Assembly (NCBI GenBank): GCA_903891415.1
Contig: CAITEH010000005.1
Span: forward strand, 1 to 64,000
DNA from: Candidatus Firestoneibacteriota bacterium
GTDB lineage: Bacteria; Oederibacteriota; D2-FULL-39-29
Direction: 5' to 3'
DNA length: 64,000 nt
The notes under the pieces are model-generated. The model saw only the letters and a program-made list of their open reading frames with translations. It was not told where the DNA came from and ran no database searches. The translations under genes and the position numbers were made by a program. Below, piece by piece: positions 34,765 to 42,652 of this stretch (position 1 is its first letter; each line of letters opens with the position of its first letter).

Positions 34765-36020
34765 TTTACCACCGCCTTGACCCGGATCTTCACCATGAAC
34801 TGGGTGACCGGCCCGCTGCCGGTAGCCAGCTCATTCGCAAAGGCTAGTTCTGAAGCAAGGCCGCGAATCCGGTTCAAAGAATCCATAAAGACCGTAATGT
34901 CTTTCCTTGCCTTTGCCGTTCCCTTTAAATTAATTTCGCCTTTGTTGTCCCCTGACATTTCATTCAATATTACCTCATCCGGTACCGCATTCATTATTTC
35001 GCTGACCGCGGCCGCCCATTTTCTGCCGCCCTGCACTTCCAGGCCGGAAAGTTCTGTTTTAATGTCTTCAAGCTCGTTTGACGCCAGGTTATTCAAAAAA
35101 TAAATTATACCGGAAAATACTAAAATAGCCGCACAGGCCGCGGCCGCCATTTGCAGAAGTTTGATGTATATAGGCGCCCCTTCTTTTTTTCCGGAAACAT
35201 GTTTCAAGAGATCCAGAATAAGCATATCTTTCTCTGTAACCGCAAGAAATAATCCATACAGCAGGAACCAGTCTTGAGAAATATTTTCCAGGCCTGTTTT
35301 TTGGCTAAAATCACCGGGCAGGGAAAGCTTTATGCCGTTTTTTATTTCTATCCCGGAGGTAAATACTCCGGTAATTATTTTTTTGTCCTTCTCGAGGGCT
35401 TTCAGCGTAAGTTTCACTTCCTCTTCAAGTTTACCGTCCCTTATTTCCAGCCCGCGGCTCAGGATAATAGTTCCTTCCCGGCAGGCAATAATATCCGCGC
35501 GTTCCCCGTTCGAAAAAACCAGTAAAGACGGTTCTTTTGTGTACTCCTTACTGTGCCTGAAAGCTTCAAAAAGCGCGAAAGTGGTCGGGACCATTGACAC
35601 GGGAGGGGCTTTAAGCTGCATAAGCTCTCCGGAAAATATGTCAATATCCCGGCACGAGGCCGCAGCAAGAATTCCGGCCTGTTTTTCCTTATAAAAAGAA
35701 TAATCCAGCACGGCATTTTCCCTGCCAAAAGGTAAACCTTCTTCTGCTTCATGCTCAGCCGTTTCCTTGAGCGCCGCGGGAGTTTTTTCTTTGGGTTCCA
35801 GCTCCCGGAAAACGCATTTTTCTCTCGGAAATAATACTGTTATTTTCTCCTTTGGAAATTCAAGGAAAAGCGCAGTCAAAGCACCCGTGATACCTTTGTC
35901 CGGTTCCACAGGAAAGACTTTCGCTTTCAGTATGGCAAATTGTTTATCTTTTTTCTGTAAAAGCAGAGCCCTTACACAACTTCCGGAAAGCTCCAGCAAA
36001 ACACTTTTTTTGTTCACCAT
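34761..36020 (-). CDS. gspL: GspL-type protein (PilM-PilN fusion)
   Basis: 419 aa. Residues 1-~280 form an actin-like PilM/GspL cytoplasmic domain (SVLLELSGSCVRALLLQ, AEHEAEEGLPFGRENAVLDYSF). A membrane helix near 290-310 (AAAACAAILVFSGIIYFL) is followed by a periplasmic PilN/ferredoxin-like domain (VPDEVILNEMSGDNKGEINLKGTAK). It links the GspE ATPase to the inner-membrane platform. Precedes the GspM/PilO-like gene by overlap. Confidence 0.82.
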   Translation of the reverse strand: MVNKKSVLLELSGSCVRALLLQKKDKQFAILKAKVFPVEPDKGITGALTALFLEFPKEKITVLFPREKCVFRELEPKEKTPAALKETAEHEAEEGLPFGRENAVLDYSFYKEKQAGILAAASCRDIDIFSGELMQLKAPPVSMVPTTFALFEAFRHSKEYTKEPSLLVFSNGERADIIACREGTIILSRGLEIRDGKLEEEVKLTLKALEKDKKIITGVFTSGIEIKNGIKLSLPGDFSQKTGLENISQDWFLLYGLFLAVTEKDMLILDLLKHVSGKKEGAPIYIKLLQMAAAACAAILVFSGIIYFLNNLASNELEDIKTELSGLEVQGGRKWAAAVSEIMNAVPDEVILNEMSGDNKGEINLKGTAKARKDITVFMDSLNRIRGLASELAFANELATGSGPVTQFMVKIRVKAVVK

Positions 36021-36111
36021 AAATTCTCCTCGTTCAATTAAACGCCTATTTCAACTTTAAAATCTTATTTTTATTTTATTAGTAATCAGCTATCAGCAAT
36101 TAGTAATTCAT

Positions 36112-36966
36112 TCACTCCTGCCAGAAGTATCTGATAAATATTTTTTCATGCTCGCCGGGTCCGTTAGTATTAAAGACCGCATTGACCTTTGCCGTGGCTC
36201 CATTACACCCGGAAGTTACCCGCACTCTTTTTGTAACGCTTTCCACGCAAAAGAACCTGACATATCTGGGATTAAACCTTCTGCCGTTTTGCCTGATGAA
36301 GGCCTGTAGGGCCGAACTGCTGATGGGCCTTTTGGCGACAATAAGGTCCGCGAGAGTATCCGGCCCGTTGAATTCACGGATATAGGCCTTGAGCACCGGC
36401 AAGGTCGCGGTATTTATGTTCAAAGCCCCCTGCGTGCCGGACGCACTGTCATACACCGTAAAGTAAGGCAGCATAGTAAAGACATCATTCACATCAATGT
36501 CCTGCACAAGCCCGAGCTCTTCCACGCTAAAGTAAACCCCGCCGTTTTGTTTTCTCCAATTCAGTATGGCTTGCGCTTTTTTATCGTAATCATTAATTTT
36601 TATCTCTTTCAATATATCCCGGATAACTTTTATAGGCGCATTGTTAATATTTGACTTTCCGCCTTCATCTTCAAGCACCGCAGTATAGGCCCCTTCTCCA
36701 AAAGTCACTCCGGTATTTGCCGCGTTGAGTTCGTTTATCCCGGCAATAGTTGAAAGCTTTAATTTATCTCTTTTGGCAAAGTCAGTGTAGATCACATCAT
36801 AAGCGCCTGCAGCCGCGATATAATAGGATTTTAAGTAATTCTCATAATTATGCAGTGCCCGTGCCTGCTGCCTGATATAAAGTATCAACCCGCCTGAAAT
36901 AACTACCAGTATGGCCGAAACCCAGATAACGATTATCGTCACATAGCCGGAGTTTCTACCTTTCAT
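36112..36966 (-). CDS. gspK: Type II secretion minor pseudopilin GspK
   Basis: 284 aa. Prepilin-like start GRNSGYVTIIVIWVSAILVV; as usual for GspK the Glu at +5 is absent. Signature helix-hairpin elements appear as AQAILNWRKQNGGVYFSVEELGLVQDI and GALNINTATLPVLKAYI. It caps the pseudopilus tip with GspI and GspJ. Overlaps gspJ by 11 bases. Confidence 0.88.
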   Translation of the reverse strand: MKGRNSGYVTIIVIWVSAILVVISGGLILYIRQQARALHNYENYLKSYYIAAAGAYDVIYTDFAKRDKLKLSTIAGINELNAANTGVTFGEGAYTAVLEDEGGKSNINNAPIKVIRDILKEIKINDYDKKAQAILNWRKQNGGVYFSVEELGLVQDIDVNDVFTMLPYFTVYDSASGTQGALNINTATLPVLKAYIREFNGPDTLADLIVAKRPISSSALQAFIRQNGRRFNPRYVRFFCVESVTKRVRVTSGCNGATAKVNAVFNTNGPGEHEKIFIRYFWQE

Positions 36967-37645
36967 AGGCGGTAACTCCCATTATGGCCTCCAGGTACTC
37001 CGTATTGCTGCGGACCCCTCCGCTGGCCGCCATTACCCCCACCTTAATAAGCCTTGGCAAAAGTCCGTGAAAGCCGGTGCTGCTCTTTTTTTTGCCGGTG
37101 TCCCACTCCGTAACCCAGTCACTATTATTAAAATAGGAGATGTGCAGCCCTGTTATGCCCTCAAACGCCTCTATTTCCTCTTCTTTCCAAGGCAAGACCG
37201 CCTTATCCCAGGTAACTTTTCTTTTTAGCACATTAATTTCACTGCCTTGCTCCAGGGCTTCAAAATAATAGGAGACTTTACAAAAATCTGACCTTCTCGG
37301 AAAATTCTCCGGCCAGTAAAGTGAAACCGGCCTGGAATAGCAGATCATTTGCAGCTTATCTTCTCCGCCGGCAAGATAAAAATATTCCCGGTTCAGCTTC
37401 CCCAGGTTTTTAGTAAGTATGGGCTCAGCCGAGACCACGCTTTTAATATCTCTCGTTATAAGCTTTAACGTACTCCTGGCATTCAGAAGCGCTTCACTTT
37501 CATTAAACGCCCGGTCCCAGGCGGAAATTCCGGCTGAAAAAGCGCCATAAACCGAAGCCGCTACCAGAACAATTATGGAAAGAGCGGCCATCAGCTCTAA
37601 AAGTGTGAAACCCTTTCTGCCTGTCAAAGTCTTTTGCTTTTTCAT
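36956..37645 (-). CDS. gspJ: Type II secretion minor pseudopilin GspJ
   Basis: 229 aa. Prepilin cleavage motif RKGFTLLELMAALSIIVLVAAS with Glu+5 present, then SEALLNARSTLKLITRDIKSV and a beta-rich head with VSLYWPENFPRRSDFCKVSYYF. Starts one base after the HD-domain gene ends. Confidence 0.85.
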   Translation of the reverse strand: MKKQKTLTGRKGFTLLELMAALSIIVLVAASVYGAFSAGISAWDRAFNESEALLNARSTLKLITRDIKSVVSAEPILTKNLGKLNREYFYLAGGEDKLQMICYSRPVSLYWPENFPRRSDFCKVSYYFEALEQGSEINVLKRKVTWDKAVLPWKEEEIEAFEGITGLHISYFNNSDWVTEWDTGKKKSSTGFHGLLPRLIKVGVMAASGGVRSNTEYLEAIMGVTAYER

Positions 37646-38209
37646 TCACATGCCTATTTCGCCTGCAATGCCTTGCATGGCGGAAACTGCTATTTCTACG
37701 AATTTGTCTTTCATAAGTCCGGTCTTTTCAATATCCGAGATAAGCTGCCGGTTTACCTTTGCGGCAAAGGCCTTTTCTTTCAGACGTTTGAGTATAGAGG
37801 AAGGCTTAACGTCCGCAAGTTTTTTAGACGGAAGTATCAGGACATAGGCCGCAATGAGTCCGGTAATATTCTCTCCCGCCGAAAGGGCATAATCAAGGTT
37901 GGAACTCCTTTTTTCCTTAACAAAACCCAGATTCTCGGCATGAGCAAGTATGGCCTGAAATAAAACGGGCTCTTCAACCCCTTCTTTTCTTAGAAGTTCT
38001 ACTGAGGCCGTTCCATGTTTGGAGTAATCCGTCCCGATAGTATCAAGGTCAATATCATGCAGGAGCCCGCAAGCCGTCCAGAATTCTTCGTCCCCCCCGA
38101 AATACTTTGCCAGCCCGCGCAGGACCGCACCTGTTTCAAGTGAATGCTTTATCAGATGTTCTGTCTTAAGATATTTCAACATAAGTTCTTTTGCTTTGCT
38201 CTCGTTCAT
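37646..38209 (-). CDS. HD-domain (HDIG-type) phosphohydrolase within the T2SS operon
   Basis: 187 aa from the ATG at 38209, which leaves a 19-base gap to gspI; the ORF track start overlaps gspI and adds 16 residues. Metal ligands are visible as HLIKHSLETGAV, CGLLHDIDLDTIG, HGTASVELL and ILAHAENLGF, the usual pattern of small HDIG hydrolases. It carries no membrane or sensory domain. Sitting between gspI and gspJ in an overlapping operon, it might cleave a nucleotide signal for secretion, but it could also be a metabolic passenger. Confidence 0.85.
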   Translation of the reverse strand: MNESKAKELMLKYLKTEHLIKHSLETGAVLRGLAKYFGGDEEFWTACGLLHDIDLDTIGTDYSKHGTASVELLRKEGVEEPVLFQAILAHAENLGFVKEKRSSNLDYALSAGENITGLIAAYVLILPSKKLADVKPSSILKRLKEKAFAAKVNRQLISDIEKTGLMKDKFVEIAVSAMQGIAGEIGM

Positions 38210-38228
38210 GCCTGCCTCTCGCTCTCGG

Positions 38229-38624
38229 TCATTTTCTCTGCAAGAATTTCGTTTCAAGGGAAAAATCCCTGGTACTTCCCCTTGCCTGCCAGGCCACCGT
38301 CACTTTCAGCCTGGTCAGATTATAATTACCGGTCATTTCCAGTTTTGTACTTTCCGCGGTCCAGCTATAGCCGGGCTCAGTCTCGCCAAAATCACCGCTC
38401 ATTTCCTCATCCAGAGTACCGGCCGTCTTAAGCTCCTCCAGTTTTGACTGGGAAAGAAAAGCAGCCCGGGTTTTTGTTTTAATATCCTCCATCCTGTTTA
38501 AAGATTCCGAAAAAAGGTAAAGACAGGATACCATAACAAGCCCCAGAAGGCCCAACCCTACCAGAGCATCAAGAAGTATATACGCTTCCTCTTTTTTTAA
38601 TACTGCGCTATTAATACTCTTCAT
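38229..38624 (-). CDS. gspI: Type II secretion minor pseudopilin GspI, atypical cleavage site
   Basis: 131 aa. Hydrophobic N-terminus after KKEEAYILLDALVGLGLL; the usual G|FTLLE is replaced by A|YILLD, so the residue before cleavage is Ala and position +5 is Asp rather than Glu. SQSKLEELKTAG and GDFGETEPGYSWTAE match GspI heads. Position between gspH and gspJ supports the call. Overlaps gspH by four bases. Confidence 0.8.
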   Translation of the reverse strand: MKSINSAVLKKEEAYILLDALVGLGLLGLVMVSCLYLFSESLNRMEDIKTKTRAAFLSQSKLEELKTAGTLDEEMSGDFGETEPGYSWTAESTKLEMTGNYNLTRLKVTVAWQARGSTRDFSLETKFLQRK

Positions 38625-39232
38625 TGGGCTATTCCGGATGAGGCAGAATAGGTATAGTCCCCGGGGAACACCTTAACAGAACCCGTTGTATGAGAGAAAT
38701 AGATGGTATAAATATTCCCCTTATTATCTTCCAGCACCAGCCGGGCAGGTTCCGCACTCCCGTCAGGATAAAACGTCACAAAATCACTGCTGACCGAACT
38801 ATCCTGCGCGGTTAATGCGCTCCTGGGCGTATTGAACTCCTTTATTCCGGTCTTCTCCGTTAAGACCTGTTGTTTTACGGCCGTTGACGGCACGTAGACA
38901 CCTGCCTCCGTGTACTCTGCCAGCCAGTAGGAATTATTTGAAAGATCCATGTAGAAGCGAACATTTATCCCCCTGGCCCCGGCAAGCTCGCCGGCAAGCC
39001 GCGCGGTCGAACTTAGGGTCATGGCATCGGAATAGACCGTTCTCGCGGCCAAAAAATTACCCAGCCAGATGACTGTAAGCCCCGAAATACTGACCAGAAT
39101 TGCAAGCACCACCGCGAGTTCAAGAAAAGTAAAACCCGCCGCTGAACTATGTCCGGAAATATTTTTTCTCTTCCTCACTGCACCGCTCTTTCCCGCTGTT
39201 TTCTTCCGCTTTAGTTCTCTGCCGCTATCCAA
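38621..39232 (-). CDS. gspH: Type II secretion minor pseudopilin GspH
   Basis: Up to 203 aa. Prepilin motif AAGFTFLELAVVLAILVSISG. The track start is a TTG at 39232 overlapping gspG by 22 bases with no ribosome site; a GTG at 39178 is a reasonable alternative giving a leader of normal length. The head is beta-rich with a YPDGSAEPARLVLED stretch common in GspH. Confidence 0.82.
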   Translation of the reverse strand: MDSGRELKRKKTAGKSGAVRKRKNISGHSSAAGFTFLELAVVLAILVSISGLTVIWLGNFLAARTVYSDAMTLSSTARLAGELAGARGINVRFYMDLSNNSYWLAEYTEAGVYVPSTAVKQQVLTEKTGIKEFNTPRSALTAQDSSVSSDFVTFYPDGSAEPARLVLEDNKGNIYTIYFSHTTGSVKVFPGDYTYSASSGIAQ

Positions 39233-39672
39233 TTCGTAATATCGGCATCGGGCCCCGTCCCGCCTTCCTTACCATCGCGGCCAAGAGAATAAATATCATA
39301 GGAAGTCGTATTATTTGTCCCCGGATAAACATAAACATAAGGATTCCCCCAGGGATCTTTAGGGACTCTTTTTTTCAAGTAAGGCCCTTTCCAATTTGTA
39401 GGCACGGGAGGAATATTCGTGATATTAAGCAGGGCGTCAAAGCCCTGTTCTGATGTGGGATAATTTCCGTTATCTGCTTCATACGCGTCCAGGGCGGTCT
39501 CTATCGCGGCAATATCGGCTTTCGCTGCGGCTATTCTTGCGTCCTCGGTCCGGCCGACAAACCTGGGAGCCACCACCGCCGCAAGTATCGCGATGATAGC
39601 TATGACCGTAATAATTTCAATGAGCGTGAAACCTTTTGACTTATTATTTTCATCGTACCGTTGTTTAATCAT
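39211..39672 (-). CDS. gspG: Major pseudopilin GspG
   Basis: 153 aa. SKGFTLIEIITVIAIIAILAA with canonical cleavage and Glu+5, then the long helix, DNGNYPTSEQGFDALL, the calcium-loop region WKGPYLKKRVPKDPWGNPYVY and SLGRDGKEGGTGPDADI. It is the main fibre subunit of the T2SS piston. Confidence 0.96.
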   Translation of the reverse strand: MIKQRYDENNKSKGFTLIEIITVIAIIAILAAVVAPRFVGRTEDARIAAAKADIAAIETALDAYEADNGNYPTSEQGFDALLNITNIPPVPTNWKGPYLKKRVPKDPWGNPYVYVYPGTNNTTSYDIYSLGRDGKEGGTGPDADITNWIAAEN

Positions 39673-39711
39673 TTTTTTCTCCTCGCGAAAGATTTCATTG
39701 ATAAAAACAAG

Positions 39712-39777
39712 AAATATTCTGCAACTATTTTAGACCTTACAAACCTTATAAGCTTTAAAAACTTTACGAACTCGACT
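39712..39777. repeat. Stutter repeat between gspG and gspF
   Basis: The plus strand reads GACCTTACA AACCTTATA AGCTTTAAA AACTTTACG AACTCG, degenerate iterations of the 9-mer also found at 47 kb and 50.3/50.6 kb. Confidence 0.7.
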
Positions 39778-40899
39778 TTACTTCACTATTGCGCTTATGT
39801 TCATTATGGGAAGCAGAAGGGCCAGCGCCATATACCCGACCATAAGAGCTATCCCGAGAATAAATAAAGGTTCAATAAGTATCATCAACCTTCTGGTTGA
39901 AGTCTCGGTCTCTCTTTCATAAGAAGCCGCGATCTTATTCAAGACATTTTCCATTTTTCCAGTTTCCTCTCCGACCTGCATCATCTGAATTACCGGTTTG
40001 GGAAAGAAATCAAATTCTTTTAAAGCTTTCGAAAGGGCATCTCCGCGCTGAACGTTCCGCGTCACGATCTGAATATAACCGGAAAGGACCCGGTTACCTA
40101 TGCTTGATGAGGTTACAGCCAGTGCTTCAAGTAAAGGCACACCGCTGCCCAGCATTACGGAAAGCAGGAAAAAAAATCTGGAAAGTACCGCTTTATGCAC
40201 TGTCTTGCCGGCAAGAGGCAGTCTTAAGACCAAAGCATCCAGATTTCTCCGGCCTTTATCTGTTTGAATATAACGGCGCAGCAAAACAAAGGCCGCGATC
40301 AAAACAGCCAGAAGAAGCCACCAAAAACCGGCAAAAAAAGCGCTGGCTTTCATGAGTAACAGCGTGGGCAGAGGAAGCGTTTGATTATAATCCGCGAAAA
40401 TTGCGACAAAGCGGGGCAGAACAAAGACCAGAATAAGTACCAGAACAACAAGCCCGAAAGAAAGTATCACCAGCGGGTAGATCATCATGGTGAAAAGTTT
40501 TGATTTAAATTCTTCTTCCCACTCAAGCAGGTCCGCGTATTTTAAAAAGACCGTTTCCAGCAGGCCGGAAACTTCGCCTACTTTGGTGAGCCCGACCATA
40601 AGCGGCGGAAAGATCTCCTTGTATTCCGCAAGGCATACCGAAAAGGGCGCGCCGTTCTTTATTTTATCTTTTATGGCCAGGACCGTGGCCTTGAGAGTTT
40701 TATTTTCTATGCTGTCGCTGATGGTGGTAAGCGCGTGATAGAGAGGAACCCCCGCGGAGATCATGGTCGAAAGCTGCCTGACAAAAAAACTAAGATCATG
40801 CACGCCCACGGATTTGACAAAGCCCAGCCCCGCTTTTAATTTAAGCGTTTCCAGAATGCCCGTAAAACGCGTTATTACCGGAGAATTATATGGTTTCAT
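39778..40899 (-). CDS. gspF: Type II secretion inner-membrane protein GspF
   Basis: 373 aa, two repeats of the PilC/GspF helical domain: LSFFVRQLSTMISAGVPLYHALTTI and LSRFFFLLSVMLGSGVPLLEALAVT, each followed by an FPP...M..GE(E/V)(S/T)G segment. Three membrane helices. The N-terminal extension is shorter than in many GspF proteins. Overlaps gspE by 14 bases. Confidence 0.95.
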   Translation of the reverse strand: MKPYNSPVITRFTGILETLKLKAGLGFVKSVGVHDLSFFVRQLSTMISAGVPLYHALTTISDSIENKTLKATVLAIKDKIKNGAPFSVCLAEYKEIFPPLMVGLTKVGEVSGLLETVFLKYADLLEWEEEFKSKLFTMMIYPLVILSFGLVVLVLILVFVLPRFVAIFADYNQTLPLPTLLLMKASAFFAGFWWLLLAVLIAAFVLLRRYIQTDKGRRNLDALVLRLPLAGKTVHKAVLSRFFFLLSVMLGSGVPLLEALAVTSSSIGNRVLSGYIQIVTRNVQRGDALSKALKEFDFFPKPVIQMMQVGEETGKMENVLNKIAASYERETETSTRRLMILIEPLFILGIALMVGYMALALLLPIMNISAIVK

Positions 40900-42409
40900 C
40901 TTCCTGGGTCACTTTTATTATTTCATTTATGGTCGTAATGCCTTTTTTTACTTTTTCCCAGCCGTCTTCGCGCAGGGTCCGCATGCCGTTGGCGATCGCC
41001 GCGGCCTTAATTTCGCTGGCCATTGCCCGGTCCATGATCGTCTTTTTCAACGCTTCATTTATGACCAGCAATTCGTATATTCCGCTCCTGCCGTAATAGC
41101 CGGTGTTCAGGCATTGCTCGCAGCCCTTGCCTTTATAGAATTTTTCTCCGTTACTAAGTTTAAACTTCAGGTCTTTCAGGTATTCTTTGTCAGGCTGGTA
41201 TTCCACTTTGCAGTTTCCGTCTATTACCCGTATCAGCCGCTGTGCCAGGATACCCACGACCGAGGAGGCCACCAGGTAGGGTTCGACACCCATATCAATA
41301 AGCCTGGTAGCCGCGCCCGCGGCATCATTGGTATGCAGGGTCGCGAAAACAAGATGGCCGGTCAGGGAGGCACGGATAGCGATCTCGGCAGTTTCAAGGT
41401 CCCTTATTTCACCCACCATGATAATATCGGGGTCATGCCGGAGGATATGCCTTAAACCTCTCGCGAAAGTAAGCCCTATTTTGCTGTTAACCGGTATCTG
41501 GTTTATCCCCTCAACGCTGTATTCAACCGGCTCTTCCACGGTCATGATCTTTATTTCAGGAGAGTTTATCTTGGAAAGAGCCGAGTATAAAGTTGTAGTT
41601 TTACCGCTTCCCGTGGGGCCGGTAACAAGAATAATTCCGTAAGGTTTCTCTATAAGCTTCTCAAATTTCACAAGCGTATCGGGCAGCATGCCCAGCTCCG
41701 GCAGTCCGTACCGGACACTGGTTTTATCCAGGATACGCAGAACCACGCCTTCGCCGTAAAGCGTCGGGATGGTCGAGACACGGCAGTCTATCTGCTTGCC
41801 TCCTGATTTCATCTCGATCCTGCCATCCTGCGGCAAACGTCTTTCAGCAATATTCATTTCCGCCATTATTTTAATTCTTGAAACAATGGCGCCGCGGAAA
41901 TACTTAAGCGCGGGCGGGATAGGAACATCCCGGAGATTGCCGTCAACCCGGAAACGGATCTTCAGGCCTTTCTGCTGGGGTTCCAGATGAATGTCAGTCG
42001 CCCTTTCTTTCAGCGCTTCGATAAAGATCTGATTGACAAATTGAATTACCGAAGCGTCCTGGGCCAGGGCGGTATCGTCTATCTCTTCAAGTTCCTTAAA
42101 TTCCCCGTTCTTCTCCACCGTCGCCGAACCGCTCTCTGCGACCATTCTGGCTACCGTATCGGCGCCTACACCGTAATAACGTTTAATAGAAGCGGTTATC
42201 TCTTCTTCCCCCGCGATAAGCGGCTTTACTTTTTTGCCCAGGATAAGTGCAAGCTCATCAAGCATCTGGATATTATTGGGGTCGGTAACGGCTACTATTA
42301 TATGATTATTGTCTTCTTTGACGGGTATTACCTTGAACTTGCTTGCGATTTTTAGCGGCAGTTTCAGCAAAAGATTCTGGTCAATATCAAATCCAGGAGT
42401 TTTCTCCAC
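40886..42409 (-). CDS. gspE: Type II secretion ATPase GspE
   Basis: 507 aa from a GTG with AAGGAG five bases upstream. N-terminal MshEN-type domain (FKVIPVKEDNNHIIVAVTDPNN), then the hexameric ATPase: TDIHLEPQQKGLKIRFRVDG, Walker A GPTGSGKTTT near residue 270, RHILRHDPDIIMVGEIRD and the His box ATLHTNDA. The C-module keeps GCEQCLNTGYYGRSG but lacks the first Cys pair, so its usual four-Cys zinc site is incomplete. First gene of the operon. Confidence 0.96.
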   Translation of the reverse strand: MEKTPGFDIDQNLLLKLPLKIASKFKVIPVKEDNNHIIVAVTDPNNIQMLDELALILGKKVKPLIAGEEEITASIKRYYGVGADTVARMVAESGSATVEKNGEFKELEEIDDTALAQDASVIQFVNQIFIEALKERATDIHLEPQQKGLKIRFRVDGNLRDVPIPPALKYFRGAIVSRIKIMAEMNIAERRLPQDGRIEMKSGGKQIDCRVSTIPTLYGEGVVLRILDKTSVRYGLPELGMLPDTLVKFEKLIEKPYGIILVTGPTGSGKTTTLYSALSKINSPEIKIMTVEEPVEYSVEGINQIPVNSKIGLTFARGLRHILRHDPDIIMVGEIRDLETAEIAIRASLTGHLVFATLHTNDAAGAATRLIDMGVEPYLVASSVVGILAQRLIRVIDGNCKVEYQPDKEYLKDLKFKLSNGEKFYKGKGCEQCLNTGYYGRSGIYELLVINEALKKTIMDRAMASEIKAAAIANGMRTLREDGWEKVKKGITTINEIIKVTQEDETI

Positions 42410-42447
42410 AATTTCTCCTTTTGAAAAGGAATATTGTTGTTTGTATT

Positions 42448-42476
42448 ATTGTACCACTTCTTTATGCCTTTTCCAA
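42448..42476 (-). promoter_or_regulatory. Promoter of the T2SS operon
   Basis: The minus strand reads TTGGAA (42476-42471), 17-base spacer, TACAAT (42453-42448), about 40 bases before the gspE GTG. No other good promoter lies between the T2SS genes. Confidence 0.6.
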
Positions 42477-42572
42477 TAAAGGAAAAATGTCTTTTGTCCC
42501 GGGAAACGCTAAAATAGCTAAGCGTATAATGCAATTATGACGAAAAATAAAGCAAAAAAGGTTACAAACAAC

Positions 42573-42615
42573 AGCAGGGACAGCCCGCCGTAGCGAACAT
42601 ATCCCTGCTCTTTTC
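42573..42615. terminator. Hairpin between htrA and gspE, possible terminator
   Basis: AGCAGGGA (42573-42580) pairs with TCCCTGCT (42602-42609) across a 21-base loop. The minus strand, in the direction of htrA transcription, continues GTTGTTTG, a weak U-rich tail; the plus strand continues CTTTTC. Confidence 0.45.
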
Positions 42616-42652
42616 AGATAAGACCTGAATTACCGGTCAAAAGTTCAATTTT

